A DNA stretch of 64,000 nucleotides, taken from NCBI RefSeq assembly GCF_965638725.1, contig NC_134963.1:317501-381500 (forward strand), written 5' to 3'. The DNA is from Aptenodytes patagonicus (lineage: Eukaryota; Chordata; Aves; Sphenisciformes; Spheniscidae). A program made the translations under genes and the position numbers. The notes below the pieces were generated by a model. The model was given only the letters and a program-made list of their open reading frames with translations, was not told the DNA's origin and ran no database searches. Numbering within the stretch: position 1 is the first letter of the stretch; each line of letters opens with the position of its first letter. Positions 51,101-59,605 of the stretch are shown one piece after another.

Positions 51101-54100
51101 TGTCTGCTGGTGAGAGCAGCCAAGCAGGGCTGCGGCTGGGAGGAGGTGGCCCTCCATGCCCACCTGCAGGAAGGGCAGAAGTCCCTGAGCCTAGAGGAGG
51201 TATGTGCCCTGCCCCGCAGTGCTGCCAGAGCAGGGGCTGACCTCTCCTCCACCCCTTGGCTCTGCCTCAGGGACTTTTTGAGTCCAACTCCCTGTTGCTG
51301 TGTGAGGCTTGAGCAGGAGGCACACCCTGACCTGCTCTGTCGGCCTCTGCCCTGCAGGACCACGAGAAGCAGTACGTGGGCTTTGCCACTCTGCCGAACC
51401 AGGTCCACCGGAAATCTGTGAAGAAGGGTTTTGACTTCACCCTGATGGTCGCAGGTGAGACTGCCCATGGGTGGAGGTGCCTGGGCCACATGGTGGGTGG
51501 GTGGAGGGGACCAGCTCTCCTCACTTCCCTTAGGTGCTCCCTTAGGGTGTGGATCCTCCCCTCGCTCTGTTCTGGTCCTTGCTTCAGGCCTTGCTTTGCT
51601 CCCCAGCCTGTGTTGCAGTCACACTGTTCGCCCAGGGGGAATGGGCCCCTCCTGACCACTCATAGCCTGCTTGAGCAAGCACCGAGTGTAGCTTCTTTTC
51701 CAACAGAGTGGCTGGTCTGGGTGGTGAAGACAGGGTCAGCCAGGGACCAAGGGAAGGGAAGGGGAGGGAGGATGGTGGAGCTGGGAAATCACATTTGAAC
51801 AAGAATTGAGACATCTTGCAGCAAAAAGTCCTCCCACTGCTGGAAAAATGTAATGCCCAGAAACAGCTTCTGACAGCTCATCTCTCTCACTTCCTCTGGC
51901 TCAGGATTCAAAGCCTTGTTCAGTTTCATTTGTAAGAAGTCAATTAGTGGGTCATGTTGCTTGCTTTTCCCTCCTCCCCTTTGCACTCTGTCAATTAGGA
52001 GAGTCGGGTCTGGGCAAATCCACGCTGGTGAATAGCCTGTTCCTGACAGACCTCTACAAAGACAGAAAGCTCCTCAATGCAGAGGGTAAGTTGGGAACAA
52101 AGGGGGGTGAACCGTTCTTGTGCCCACAGGTCTAGACTGTTCTAAGGACCAGTACTTTGGTTCCTTGCTTCAGCAGCGGCTACAGGCTTGACTGGATCCC
52201 AGCCCTGTTGTTTGTTGCTCTGCTCTCCTTTGCTGCCTGCAGAGGCACTAGTATTCAGGCAAAAAGGGTCTGGCTGTAGGGCTCTTCTGTCCTATGAAGG
52301 GAAGATGAGGCTGCAGAGCAGCACTAGCCTTTTGGGTTGAGATGCTGAGATTTGTCTTTTGTTCTTGGGTGCTGGAGTGTAGTAGGAATTCCCCTTCCCA
52401 ACTGACTGGACAAAATGTTCAGAACAGCTGGGCTACAAGCACTTCAGAGGTTTGTGTATCTCCTCAGAGTCTGTCTGCCTGCTGCTGGCCTCCCACAGTA
52501 CCACTCCCTTGAGGCTCCTTAGAGGATGATCAGGGTTTTTTGACACCCATGCTACTCCCTGTGCTCAATGATAAGGAGGGAGCCGGCTTGTCGTGGGTGT
52601 GAGCGGGGATCCCCAGTTACTGCCTGGCTTTAACTTACATATTCCTTTTCAAAGAGAGAATCAACCAGACAGTGGAGATTGTCAAGCACACGGTGGACAT
52701 TGAGGAGAAGGGTGTCAAGCTGAAGCTGACTATAGTGGACACACCAGGCTTTGGAGATGCTGTTAACAACACTGAGTGGTGAGCAGGCCACTGCTGCCTT
52801 CCTCCTAGTCCTTGGCCATGTCTGCTTTCTGTGGGTGCTTCACCGAAAGGGGGGCTGGCAGCGTGAAGGGGGTGATACTGCCTCATGGTCCCTAGGAGAC
52901 AGTGTCCTGTTAAACACATGATTTTGTTTTGATTGAATTACCCTTCCCAGCTGGAAGCCCATCACTGACTACATTGACCAGCAGTTTGAACAGTATTTCC
53001 GTGATGAGAGTGGCCTGAACCGGAAGAACATCCAGGACAACCGAGTGCATTGTTGCCTCTACTTCATCTCACCCTTCGGGCATGGGTGAGAGCCGCCACT
53101 CCGGGGCTGGGGTATGACTCAATCCAGAGGGAAGACCCTTGTGCCCCAGGATTGCCCTATAGTGGTTTGTACATTGGCAGGGCTGTTGGCACAGAATGAG
53201 AGCCGTCCGGCTGCTCTCCCTCGGCTGAGCATCACGCCATCTCCCTCCCACTCGCTAGCATGACAGACTGCCTGTGATCAGGCAGAGCAGATCTCCCTCA
53301 GGCCTTGCAGCCTGTTTTGGAAATCAGGAGAAATAATGCCACACAGACTTGTATCTTCCTATCTAGCTAAGTGTGACTGATGGGTAGGAAAGGGAGTTTT
53401 AAGCTGCCTTCAGTCCCTGCCCCTTGCTGGCTCGTGTGCTGGCCTAGCCTGGACCAGCTGGAGGGGTCGTGTTGGCTGCCTGCAGCACAGGGCAGCTGGA
53501 GGGAGGCCCCGGGCTGTGGCCTGGGCAGTATTTGGCCTGCAAAGGAGTGAATACCCAGCCTGTGCTTCTGTGAGACATTCAGCAGCTAAAATCTGAGGCA
53601 GCTTTCCTGAAGATACAGCCCTAGCTGAGGGCTGTCCCAGTGCTGTCCTTTCCCCTTCGTGCTGGGTGGGTGGGAGAGGCTGGAGGGGGAGCTGCCCAGT
53701 GTGTCCTTGCTAACCATGTCCCTCCTTGTCCCTGCTGCAGGCTGAGGCCTGTGGATGTTGAGTTCATGAAGGCTCTGCATGAGAAGGTCAACATTGTGCC
53801 CCTGATTGCCAAAGCTGACTGCCTGATCCCCTCCGAGATCCGGAAGCTAAAAGAGAGGGTGAGATGCTCTTTCTCTACAGGGGTATACCTGATGTGGCGG
53901 CAGGGATGGGCTGAGGAAGGAGGGGAGATAGATAGATGGATGGATGGATAGATGGATGGATAGATAGATAGATAGCTAGTGTGTGTGTGTATATATACAC
54001 ACACAGTACCTGCAAATCCAATTGTAGCAGTGCTCTGCTGAGAGGAGGGAAGTGGTGTCTGCAGAGACGCCAGCTCTAGAAGAAACATCAAATCCTTTCG

Positions 54101-57100
54101 CCATCTGTAGGCTATAGCAAACCCATGGTAGCACAAACAAGGAATAAACCCAGCATTTCTGTATTGTTCAGTGTTGCATCCTTTTGTTTTTGTCTTTCAT
54201 GGACACAGATCCGGGAAGAGATTGACAAATTTGGCATTAAAGTGTACCAGTTTCCTGAGTGTGACTCTGATGAAGATGAGGATTTCAAGCAGCAAGACAG
54301 AGAGCTGAAGGTAAGCAACCTGCTTAGCAGGGGACTGGGAAGTCAGGCTTGTGGGTATGTTGGTTGCTCCAGAAGGAGCCAGAGCTGCCCTATGTGTGCC
54401 AAAGGCCCGTGCTACTGATACCCAGGGGACAGCCTACGTTGGCTTACATGGTAGATGGCCTGGAGAAGGTGCTGATGTCCTTGCTGGTGCCATGAAGTCA
54501 AGTGTGGCATGAAGACATGGCAATTCTGCTTTCCCACCAGGCAGTGTCAGTCTTTCCTTGGTCTACCCCAGACTGTATGTTTAAGATGAAGGCTGGGTTG
54601 TATAGCATTTATAAGCACCTATTTCTGAGTGATGCCATCAGCAAGCAGGAGCAATTTGTGAGTGATGAGGCACCACTGTGACATATTAGTTGCATGGGAG
54701 GGAGACAACATGATCATACAGGCCTGCCTGGAGGCCCCAGCAGCCCAGGCCTGACCCTCTCCCAAGCTGAGCCAGCCCTGTGTGTGCGTGCAGTATGGCC
54801 TTGTTTCTCCTGTGCAGGCTGTGCAATGGGCTTTGACTCCCTTCTGAGCAGAGAGGAGCCCAGCCTGTACATCCCTGCCTGGACAAGCTCTTAGCCTGCG
54901 TTGTCCCACTTGCTTGGTGTCCCAGCCTCTCTGCTCTGGCTTCCTTGTAGAGTTTCCCCTCAAAGAAGGGGTGCAGGCACCTGCAGAGACACAGCTTCCC
55001 TCAGGACAGCTGAGAAGTTCAGGCTGGGAATTAGGCTGCCTGCAGATCCCAGTGCCTTAGGCTTTTCTCTGCAACTGGGTTGTGGTATCCTGTGCTGTGG
55101 CACATGTGGATGTCCCTGTGCCTCTCCTACCAGCACCTTCCTCCTCCTGTTCTGCTCTGCCTGAGCTTGGCCCTTGGAGGAGGGATCTGTGGGCAGCCCC
55201 AGGCTGAGCTGGGCTCAGCAATGCCTCTCATTCCAGGAGAGCGCTCCCTTTGCTGTCATCGGCAGTAACACTGTGGTGGAGGCGAAAGGCCAGCGAGTCC
55301 GCGGACGGCTCTACCCTTGGGGCATTGTGGAAGGTAAGCGTGGTGCCTGGGAGCCAGCACTGAGTGAGGGGCAGGCAGGGATGGAGGAAGGACAGGCAGG
55401 CACTTGCAACAGGAACGGCAGGGGAGAGCTCACCTCTGCACAGCCGTGACTGACTGTGCCACCTTTGGCACATGGCAGGGGACAAGGTAGGGTAGAGACA
55501 GAGGAACTGGGACCAGCTCAGGAGGTCTGTTATTGGGGGTGTAGCAATCACCCTGCCTCTGAAGCCATGACAGACTGAAGAAGAGAGGCTCCAGTGAGAA
55601 TGGAAGAATGCCTGGGCTTTAATGCACTAGGATATGGCTTCTTATTAAGGGGGGAGGCTGGGCATTGCCAGTTTAGTTTCTGGGGAGAAGCCATAGCCCT
55701 CAGCCAAATTGAATCATAAACCCTCCTGCACTTCCTCCTCTGCTGCCACTCCTGTATGTGCTGGAGTTGCTGGGCTGGAGGCTGTGCTGATGCACAATGT
55801 GTTTGTCTCTTACTTTCTTTCTTTCTAAAGGGAGAAATTTCATAACGCCTGTAGGCAGAATAACCCTGGAATGGCTTTTGCTGCTGCTGCTGCCTCCCCC
55901 ATGCTGGTGCATTGCTTTAAGGTCTTGCAGCTAAATTAGATCCCAAAAGCTTGTGTGTGCACTCGTGGGCTGGTGCCGGCTGCTTGGGCTGCCCAGCTGC
56001 TGGCTCTGCTCTCTGACTGGCTCCAGAGGGGGCTGTGCCTGTCAGGGTGCTGGCATGTGGCAGTGGCATCAACTTTGTGAAACCCTGGGCTTGACATAGC
56101 CGGCTTCCCCCGGCCCTGCAGAGAGGTAAATGGGGATCACCATAGCAGGCACACAGCTACTGATCACAACACTTCCCTGCAGAGTCCCGCAGTGCTGCCT
56201 GGAGCCTGGCTCCCCGTGGTAACAGCAGCTCTTTCAGTTCTCCAGACCATTGCCTGCTCGTGGCTTTGCCCCTCAAGAGCTGATTTTGCCTACAGGGGCC
56301 TTTCGATCAGTGCTAAATTCTGAGATGATCAGTTTGCCTCCAGCACTGGCTGCGCTCACTGTGGTTATAACAATGACATCCCGTGTTCCTGGGAGCAGCA
56401 TCCTCTTTCAGGGCTCTGCTGTATGTGCTTAATTAATCCTCTTACCCAGAAAAAGTCCTGGGAACACAGTGACCTCAGCAGCCTGGCCTTGGTGTTGAGA
56501 AGCACAGAGCATCATCGAGGCCTGCGCCAGGGCCAGGAGGAGAGCCCCAGGCACTGATGGGGAAGAGTCGGGGGAGGATGGGGAAGGGGCCCTGGGGGGA
56601 GTTTTAGTCCAGCCTGGGTGCTGGGAGGTGGGAAGGGGCTCCCTGGAGAGGGCTGGTGAGGTGTGACATCCAAGCACTGTCCTGTTGTTGCTTCTGCAGT
56701 GGAAAACCAGGCACACTGCGACTTTGTGAAGCTGCGGAACATGCTGATCCGGACACACATGCACGACCTGAAGGACGTCACTTGTGATGTCCACTATGAG
56801 AACTACCGAGCTCAGTGCATCCAGCAAATGACCAGGTGGGTCCGCAGCGCTTCAGCTGGAGGTGGCAGGGGTGTTTCATGGTCTGCAGAGCTGGGGTTGC
56901 TCTCAGAATGGCTCGTTGGTCAGGAGGCTGTGGATCTGCCAGGGACATGCTGGGCTGCAGCCTGGGGAATGGCACTGGGAAGTAGAATAGCAAATCCAAG
57001 TGTGTCCCCCACAGCCTGAACCCATGGTGGAGATAATTCTGAGAATTCATGTTCCTGTCTGAGGATTCCCCACGCAGATCTTGGGAAGTAGGCCTGGAGA

Positions 57101-59270
57101 CTCTTGAAGAGCTGTTCTTAGCACTGGGTGAAATACATCCAGTCTAATGAAATGGGGATAAACCATCTCTCTGGTGGGTGATAGCTGTGTGCCTTGCCAA
57201 AGAGGAAGGCATTCTGCAGTCTGTAGTTCTGTTGAAATGACAGCATGATCCTTGGGATGCTGCTGTTTCTCAGACAACAGAGCCCAGGCAATTAGCAAGA
57301 CTCTTAACACATCTCCAAAGATTTCTCTGCATTGTCTTCCCATTGCATTTGATTCTCTGTGGTTTTAGTCACAACGATCAGAAAATAGAAGAGAGACCAC
57401 TCACAGGCTTCTCATTTGAAACTACTTTTTTCCTTCTCCCTTCCATGACTGAAATACTGGTGGCAAATTTTAGGTTTAAGTAGGTCTTGGCTCATCTGTT
57501 GTAAACCATCCCCTTCACTTCCTGCCTGAACTGGCCGGGTAGCTCTGTGCTGCCACGTTGCAGAGCAGAAATGGCTGTGCTTCACCAAGGAACAGTGCTG
57601 CCTGTGTGCAAACGTGCAGGTTGGCACATTTTGTTCACACACAGTGTATCTCAGTACTTTTGCATAGCAGACGAGCCTGTCTTTTTCAACAGTGAGAATA
57701 CAGAGTCCCAGAATGACTATGTTAAACGCTAGAGATCTGTGAGAAGTGTCAGAGCTGCTATTTATGTAGGCTATGTATCTATTAAAAGAAGAGCACAATG
57801 AAAAAGCAATTGCTCAGCTTAAGAAAAGCTTAAGTTTGGTACCGTTGCTCATGCCATGGCTAGCTCCTTGCCAGTGAACAAGTCTCCTAAAACCGGAGCG
57901 TGGCCATTTCTAGCAGTGGGATAAGGGTCCTTCTCTAGAGAGACGTTTTGGGAAGAGATCCCAAACTCCAGGGCTGGAATTGACTCAATAATGAGCCAAC
58001 GGTGACTCCAAGTGGTGAACGCCTGCAAGTGGCATCTTGAATTCACAGTTTCAGCCCAGGCTTCTTTGGCCACTGCCACCCCCTCCTCACCTACGGAGAG
58101 CTCCTCTGACTTTTGGAAAAAAGTCACCTCCTTCCTCTGCTCCTGCCTGCACTTGTGTGCACCCCCAGCCCTCATTGCAATGCTGCTGTGCTGTGCCTGT
58201 TGTGTCTCACGTCTCCCACCTCCTGAATATGAGGGCAGGCTTTGTTATCAGACTTGCAGTGATTAAACTGCTCCCCTGGTTTTATCTTCCTGGAGAAAAA
58301 AGGACCATGGTGAGCATGTGGTGCCTTAGGGATGCTGATAGTTTGTGTTGATGCTGTGTATATGTGTAGGCACATAAACAGATGAGCCAAAGGAGACCAG
58401 AAAAATTGGCTGTAAATGTCTCTGCTAAGCTTGCCAATGCAGTTACAAAAGGTGGTCAGAAACATCAGCCCTTTCTGTGTTTGCTGTCAGTGTAAGCCTG
58501 GTTTGGATATTCTCTGTTAGCTACCCACAAGCTTTCATTTTGAAAACTTTTATAGACTTTGGTCTCATTCTGCATCCGAGTGCATCCCACACCTCTGGGC
58601 TAGATCGCCCCACAGCTGCTCCACCTGGCTGGGTGCATGTTGCTGCGTTGCTGGCAGGTCTGCCATCGTGAGTGACTGCCATCATGTGGTGACAGCAAAG
58701 CCAGCCAGCCTGAACCACAACTGACTGTGTTTCTTCCCTCTCTCCACCTCTCTAGCAAGCTGACTCAGGACAACAGGATAGAAAGCCCGATTCCTATTCT
58801 GCCTCTCCCAACACCAGACACTGAGACAGAGAAGCTGATCAAAATGAAGGATGAGGAGGTGAGACCCATTTCTGCCTGGGCCTTCTTGGTGTTGGAGCTG
58901 GAATCTGAGGAGTTTCTCCAGGATTGCCCCATAGAGGCTGTCCTTGGGCTTCCCACTCCTGCCTCCCACTGTCATGGGTTCCTGGTGTGGAGGACAGGGT
59001 GTGAAAGCTGCGGCTTTCTCTGTCAGGGAAACATGGCTCCATTCCACCCCATACACAGATGCCTCTGTGCTCAGGCAGGATTTAATACTCCCTGAGGGAT
59101 CCCTTTGTCAGCTCCAAGAGACTGCCCCCAGTGCAGATCACCAGCCCCCAGTGCAGATCACCAGCTCCCAGCCACAACAGATCCCTTTTTTGACTCTCTC
59201 TTCTCTTGTGCAGTTACGGCGGATGCAAGAGATGCTGCAGAAGATGCAGCAGCAGATGCAGGATCAGTGA
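15092..59270 (+). CDS. SEPT5: Septin 5, complete spliced gene
   Basis: Joining exon 1a, a microexon and exons 3-12 gives an unbroken 369-residue protein, the length I recall for mammalian SEPT5, and every junction is GT-AG with matching phase. SEPT5 is a GTP-binding septin that builds filaments with other septins, binds syntaxin and restrains vesicle exocytosis in neurons and platelets. Visible parts are a polybasic segment (residues 35-42, HRKSVKKG), the P-loop GESGLGKST (51-59), DTPG (108-111), AKAD (189-192), the acidic DSDEDEDF stretch in exon 8, the septin unique element in exons 9-10, and the C-terminal coiled coil with LRRMQEM. A second promoter gives a 381-residue form with a different N-terminus. 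The gene spans about 44 kb of coding interval, mostly one 36-kb intron. Identification is secure. Confidence 0.96.
15268..15278 (+). CDS. SEPT5: SEPT5 exon 2, 11-nt microexon
   Basis: The exon is AGGAGAAGCAG, flanked by the acceptor TCGCCCTGCAG and donor GTAGGT. With the last base of exon 1a it encodes EEKQ, matching EDKQ at the same place in mammalian SEPT5. It restores phase 0, so it joins exon 3 in frame ([13 protein letters not shown]). The intron before it is only 133 nt. Confidence 0.88.
18463..19045 (+). other. Candidate alternative terminal exon of SEPT5
   Basis: After a clear acceptor (CTCCTTTGCTTTCTTCTTAG, ending at 18462) a phase-0 frame encodes 25 residues beginning [16 protein letters not shown], with TAA at 18538-18540. 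The UTR-like sequence that follows has AATAAA at 19020-19025. The microexon ends in phase 0, so splicing exon 2 to this exon would make a 43-residue protein sharing only the first 18 residues with SEPT5. I do not recognise the peptide. The acceptor, frame and poly(A) signal are visible; that they are used is inference. It could equally be a chance combination or an unrelated non-coding RNA. Confidence 0.3.
19020..19025 (+). terminator. Candidate intronic poly(A) signal
   Basis: AATAAA, with TGT-containing sequence 30-50 nt downstream. It sits 480 nt after the stop of the candidate early terminal exon and could cause premature polyadenylation of SEPT5 transcripts from the distal promoter. Confidence 0.4.
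19993..20021 (+). repeat. Poly-C run, 29 nt
   Basis: An uninterrupted run of 29 C, that is poly-G on the minus strand. Such runs fold as G-quadruplex or i-motif, are hard to sequence, and are length-variable, so the assembled length is doubtful. Confidence 0.95.
27830..27841 (+). repeat. Poly-C run, 12 nt
   Basis: A short homopolymer C tract within the long SEPT5 intron. Confidence 0.9.
28423..28500 (+). repeat. Old interspersed repeat remnant (L3/CR1-like)
   Basis: The text TGATTGCAAGCCCTTTGGGG followed by CAGGGATTGCC and, after about 20 nt, TTCAGCACCCTGCACACAGGG resembles the 3' region of ancient amniote non-LTR elements (typical TTGTAAGCTC..GGGCAGGGAC..CAGCACCTAGCACA). The match is from memory and imperfect; the family name is tentative. 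Confidence 0.45.
37223..37256. repeat. Perfect 13-bp inverted repeat
   Basis: The arms CACAGCTGTGTTG (37223-37235) and CAACACAGCTGTG (37244-37256) are exact reverse complements around an 8-nt loop. Each arm also contains the palindrome CACAGCTGTG, an E-box of CAGCTG type. It could form a hairpin in RNA or be a paired bHLH binding site. Confidence 0.85.
39848..39936. repeat. Palindromic MITE-like repeat
   Basis: The left arm (39849-39884, with CTGATCCTGCATCCCTTACT) is an imperfect reverse complement of the right arm (39901-39936, with GAGTAAGGATCGCAGGATT), with a short AT-rich centre. This matches in style a well-known old palindromic element of turtles, crocodilians and birds (CCTGATCCTGCAACCCTTACTC...GAGTAAGGGTTGCAGGATC). 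It is non-coding and eroded. Confidence 0.65.
40470..40740. promoter_or_regulatory. CpG-richer patch inside SEPT5 intron
   Basis: CpG dinucleotides are noticeably denser than in the surrounding intron (for example GCCGCCGTGGG, CTCGCGTGG and GGTACCGCACC). It might be an enhancer or minor promoter. I see no clear core promoter motif and no supported exon, so this is only a candidate. Confidence 0.3.
45880..46187 (+). promoter_or_regulatory. SEPT5: Proximal SEPT5 promoter (exon 1b)
   Basis: A GC- and CpG-rich stretch with pyrimidine-rich TCTCCTCGCCTCTCCTCC sequence and GGCGGGGGG lies directly before exon 1b. A T run (46138-46148) precedes the start codon by about 40 nt. Mammalian SEPT5 also has an alternative first exon with the same kind of N-terminus, which supports a promoter here. 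The exact transcription start is not visible. Confidence 0.6.
46188..46277 (+). CDS. SEPT5: SEPT5 exon 1b, alternative N-terminus
   Basis: This exon encodes 30 residues: [20 protein letters not shown] followed by [10 protein letters not shown], ending at the donor AAG|GTATGG in phase 0. That joins exon 3 in frame ([12 protein letters not shown]) to give a 381-residue form. [14 protein letters not shown] is the N-terminus I recall for the second isoform of mammalian SEPT5, which is a few residues shorter; the extra residues are around SHPA. The ATG at 46188 has a moderate Kozak context (CGGTTATGG). An upstream in-frame ATG (46134) would add a hydrophobic stretch and is judged to be UTR. Confidence 0.9.
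51358..51454 (+). CDS. SEPT5: SEPT5 exon 3
   Basis: It is the first exon shared by both isoforms. It begins after CTCTGCCCTGCAG with [20 protein letters not shown] and ends [12 protein letters not shown] plus one base before GTGAGA. It carries the polybasic membrane-binding segment HRKSVKKG and the first strand of the GTPase domain. Confidence 0.97.
51999..52085 (+). CDS. SEPT5: SEPT5 exon 4, P-loop
   Basis: It encodes [20 protein letters not shown] then KDRKLLNAE, with the first glycine codon split across the intron. GESGLGKST is the G1/P-loop that binds GTP phosphates. The acceptor is TGTCAATTAG and the donor GTAAGT-like (GTAAGTTGGG). The phase-1 ends agree with exons 3 and 5. Confidence 0.97.
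52655..52778 (+). CDS. SEPT5: SEPT5 exon 5, G3 motif
   Basis: Starts after TTCCTTTTCAAAG and encodes [20 protein letters not shown], then [25 protein letters not shown] is the septin G3 motif that contacts the gamma phosphate and Mg. It ends TG|GTGAGC in phase 2. Confidence 0.97.
52951..53085 (+). CDS. SEPT5: SEPT5 exon 6
   Basis: Encodes [20 protein letters not shown], then [20 protein letters not shown] and SPFGHG. ESGLNR-N--DNRVHCC-YFISP is the highly conserved septin core. It follows CCCTTCCCAG and ends before GTGAGA. Confidence 0.97.
53741..53858 (+). CDS. SEPT5: SEPT5 exon 7, G4 motif
   Basis: Encodes [20 protein letters not shown], then [23 protein letters not shown] is the guanine-specifying G4 motif. 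The acceptor is CCCTGCTGCAG and the donor AGG|GTGAGA, in phase 0. Confidence 0.97.
53927..54006. repeat. GATA/GATG microsatellite and GT-AT-AC palindrome
   Basis: Imperfect (GATA)n/(GATG)n covers 53927-53975 and is followed by (GT)6(AT)3(AC)4. The stretch 53982-54005 is a perfect 24-nt palindrome. It lies in SEPT5 intron 7, about 70 nt after exon 7, and is likely polymorphic. Confidence 0.95.
54209..54310 (+). CDS. SEPT5: SEPT5 exon 8
   Basis: Encodes [20 protein letters not shown], then [14 protein letters not shown]: 34 codons, phase 0 at both ends. The acidic DSDEDEDF stretch is characteristic of this septin group. The acceptor is CATGGACACAG and the donor AAG|GTAAGC. Confidence 0.97.
55237..55333 (+). 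CDS. SEPT5: SEPT5 exon 9
   Basis: Encodes [20 protein letters not shown], then [12 protein letters not shown] plus one base. PFAVIGS and the RGR-YPWG motif open the septin unique element, which takes part in filament contacts. The acceptor is CTCATTCCAG and the donor GTAAGC. Confidence 0.97.
56700..56835 (+). CDS. SEPT5: SEPT5 exon 10
   Basis: Encodes [20 protein letters not shown], then [20 protein letters not shown] and IQQMT, completing the septin unique element ([22 protein letters not shown]). The acceptor is TTGCTTCTGCAG and the donor AG|GTGGGT, in phase 2. Confidence 0.97.
58756..58858 (+). CDS. SEPT5: SEPT5 exon 11
   Basis: Encodes [20 protein letters not shown], then [15 protein letters not shown]. 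The proline-rich [13 protein letters not shown] linker leads into the C-terminal coiled coil and is typical of SEPT5 and its close relatives. The acceptor is CACCTCTCTAG and the donor GAG|GTGAGA, in phase 0. Confidence 0.97.
59124..59169 (+). repeat. 20-bp tandem repeat before exon 12
   Basis: The unit GCCCCCAGTGCAGATCACCA occurs twice in a row (59124-59143, 59144-59163), followed by a decayed partial third copy. It lies about 50 nt upstream of the last SEPT5 coding exon. Confidence 0.9.
59214..59270 (+). CDS. SEPT5: SEPT5 exon 12, C-terminus
   Basis: Encodes [18 protein letters not shown] and TGA at 59268-59270, the end of the short coiled coil. The acceptor is TTCTCTTGTGCAG. It parallels the last exon of the SEPT2-like gene at 4000-4068 in phase and in the shared LRRMQEM. 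Confidence 0.97.
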   Translation, partial: LRRMQEMLQKMQQQMQDQ

Positions 59271-59496
59271 GAGGCAGGTACTCGGAGGGCAGAGGGAATC
59301 CCCCAGTGACCATCTGAGGCCTGGCAAGAGCTGTGGACATTAAGAAAAGGTTTCCCATTGTATAGAGACTTATGGGCAAGAGCTGCACCCGCACCCTCTA
59401 ATTTATTAGCGGCAATGCTGGCTTTGCAGTCAGCTGGAGTGTGGAGGAGGCTGTTCACTTAACAGTTTACTGATGTGTATTTCTTTTTTTAATAAT

Positions 59497-59605
59497 TATT
59501 CTTTCTTTTCTTTTCTTTTCTTTTCTTTTTTCTTTTTTTTCTTTTAAAGACAATAGCCTGGGAAGTCTCTAAGGCATCCTAAAAAAGAAAAAGAAAAGAA
59601 AAAGA
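59497..59605 (+). repeat. CTTTT microsatellite with AAAAG counterpart
   Basis: A (TTTTC)n tract at about 59497-59545 is followed 35 nt later by the purine tract at 59580-59604 (AAAAAAGAAAAAGAAAAGAA). The two are complementary and could pair as a long hairpin in the 3' UTR. The pyrimidine tract also looks like the tract of a splice acceptor (59549). Confidence 0.9.

Larger units (their letters stand above)
15279..51357 (+). other. SEPT5: Long SEPT5 intron 2
   Basis: About 36 kb separates the microexon from exon 3, far longer than the remaining SEPT5 introns, which range from a few hundred bases to about 2.4 kb. It holds the alternative first exon 1b and its promoter (45.9-46.3 kb), a candidate early terminal exon (18.46-19.04 kb), simple repeats, and several eroded interspersed repeats. 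The numerous open frames on both strands, including a 154-codon one at 27.2-27.7 kb and a 203-codon one at 42 kb, show no domains, signal peptides with a following mature domain, or splice support. I treat them as non-coding. Confidence 0.8.

Noticed and set aside
51167..51201. Exon-like stretch between CTGCAG and GAG|GTATGT ahead of exon 3
   Set aside because: Splice-like ends occur often by chance. The length would need to keep phase 0, no homologous SEPT5 segment is known to me, and both known N-termini join exon 3 directly.
50851..51489. 212-codon open frame on the minus strand
   Set aside because: It runs antisense through SEPT5 exon 3, so its openness partly reflects that exon. No domain was recognised.
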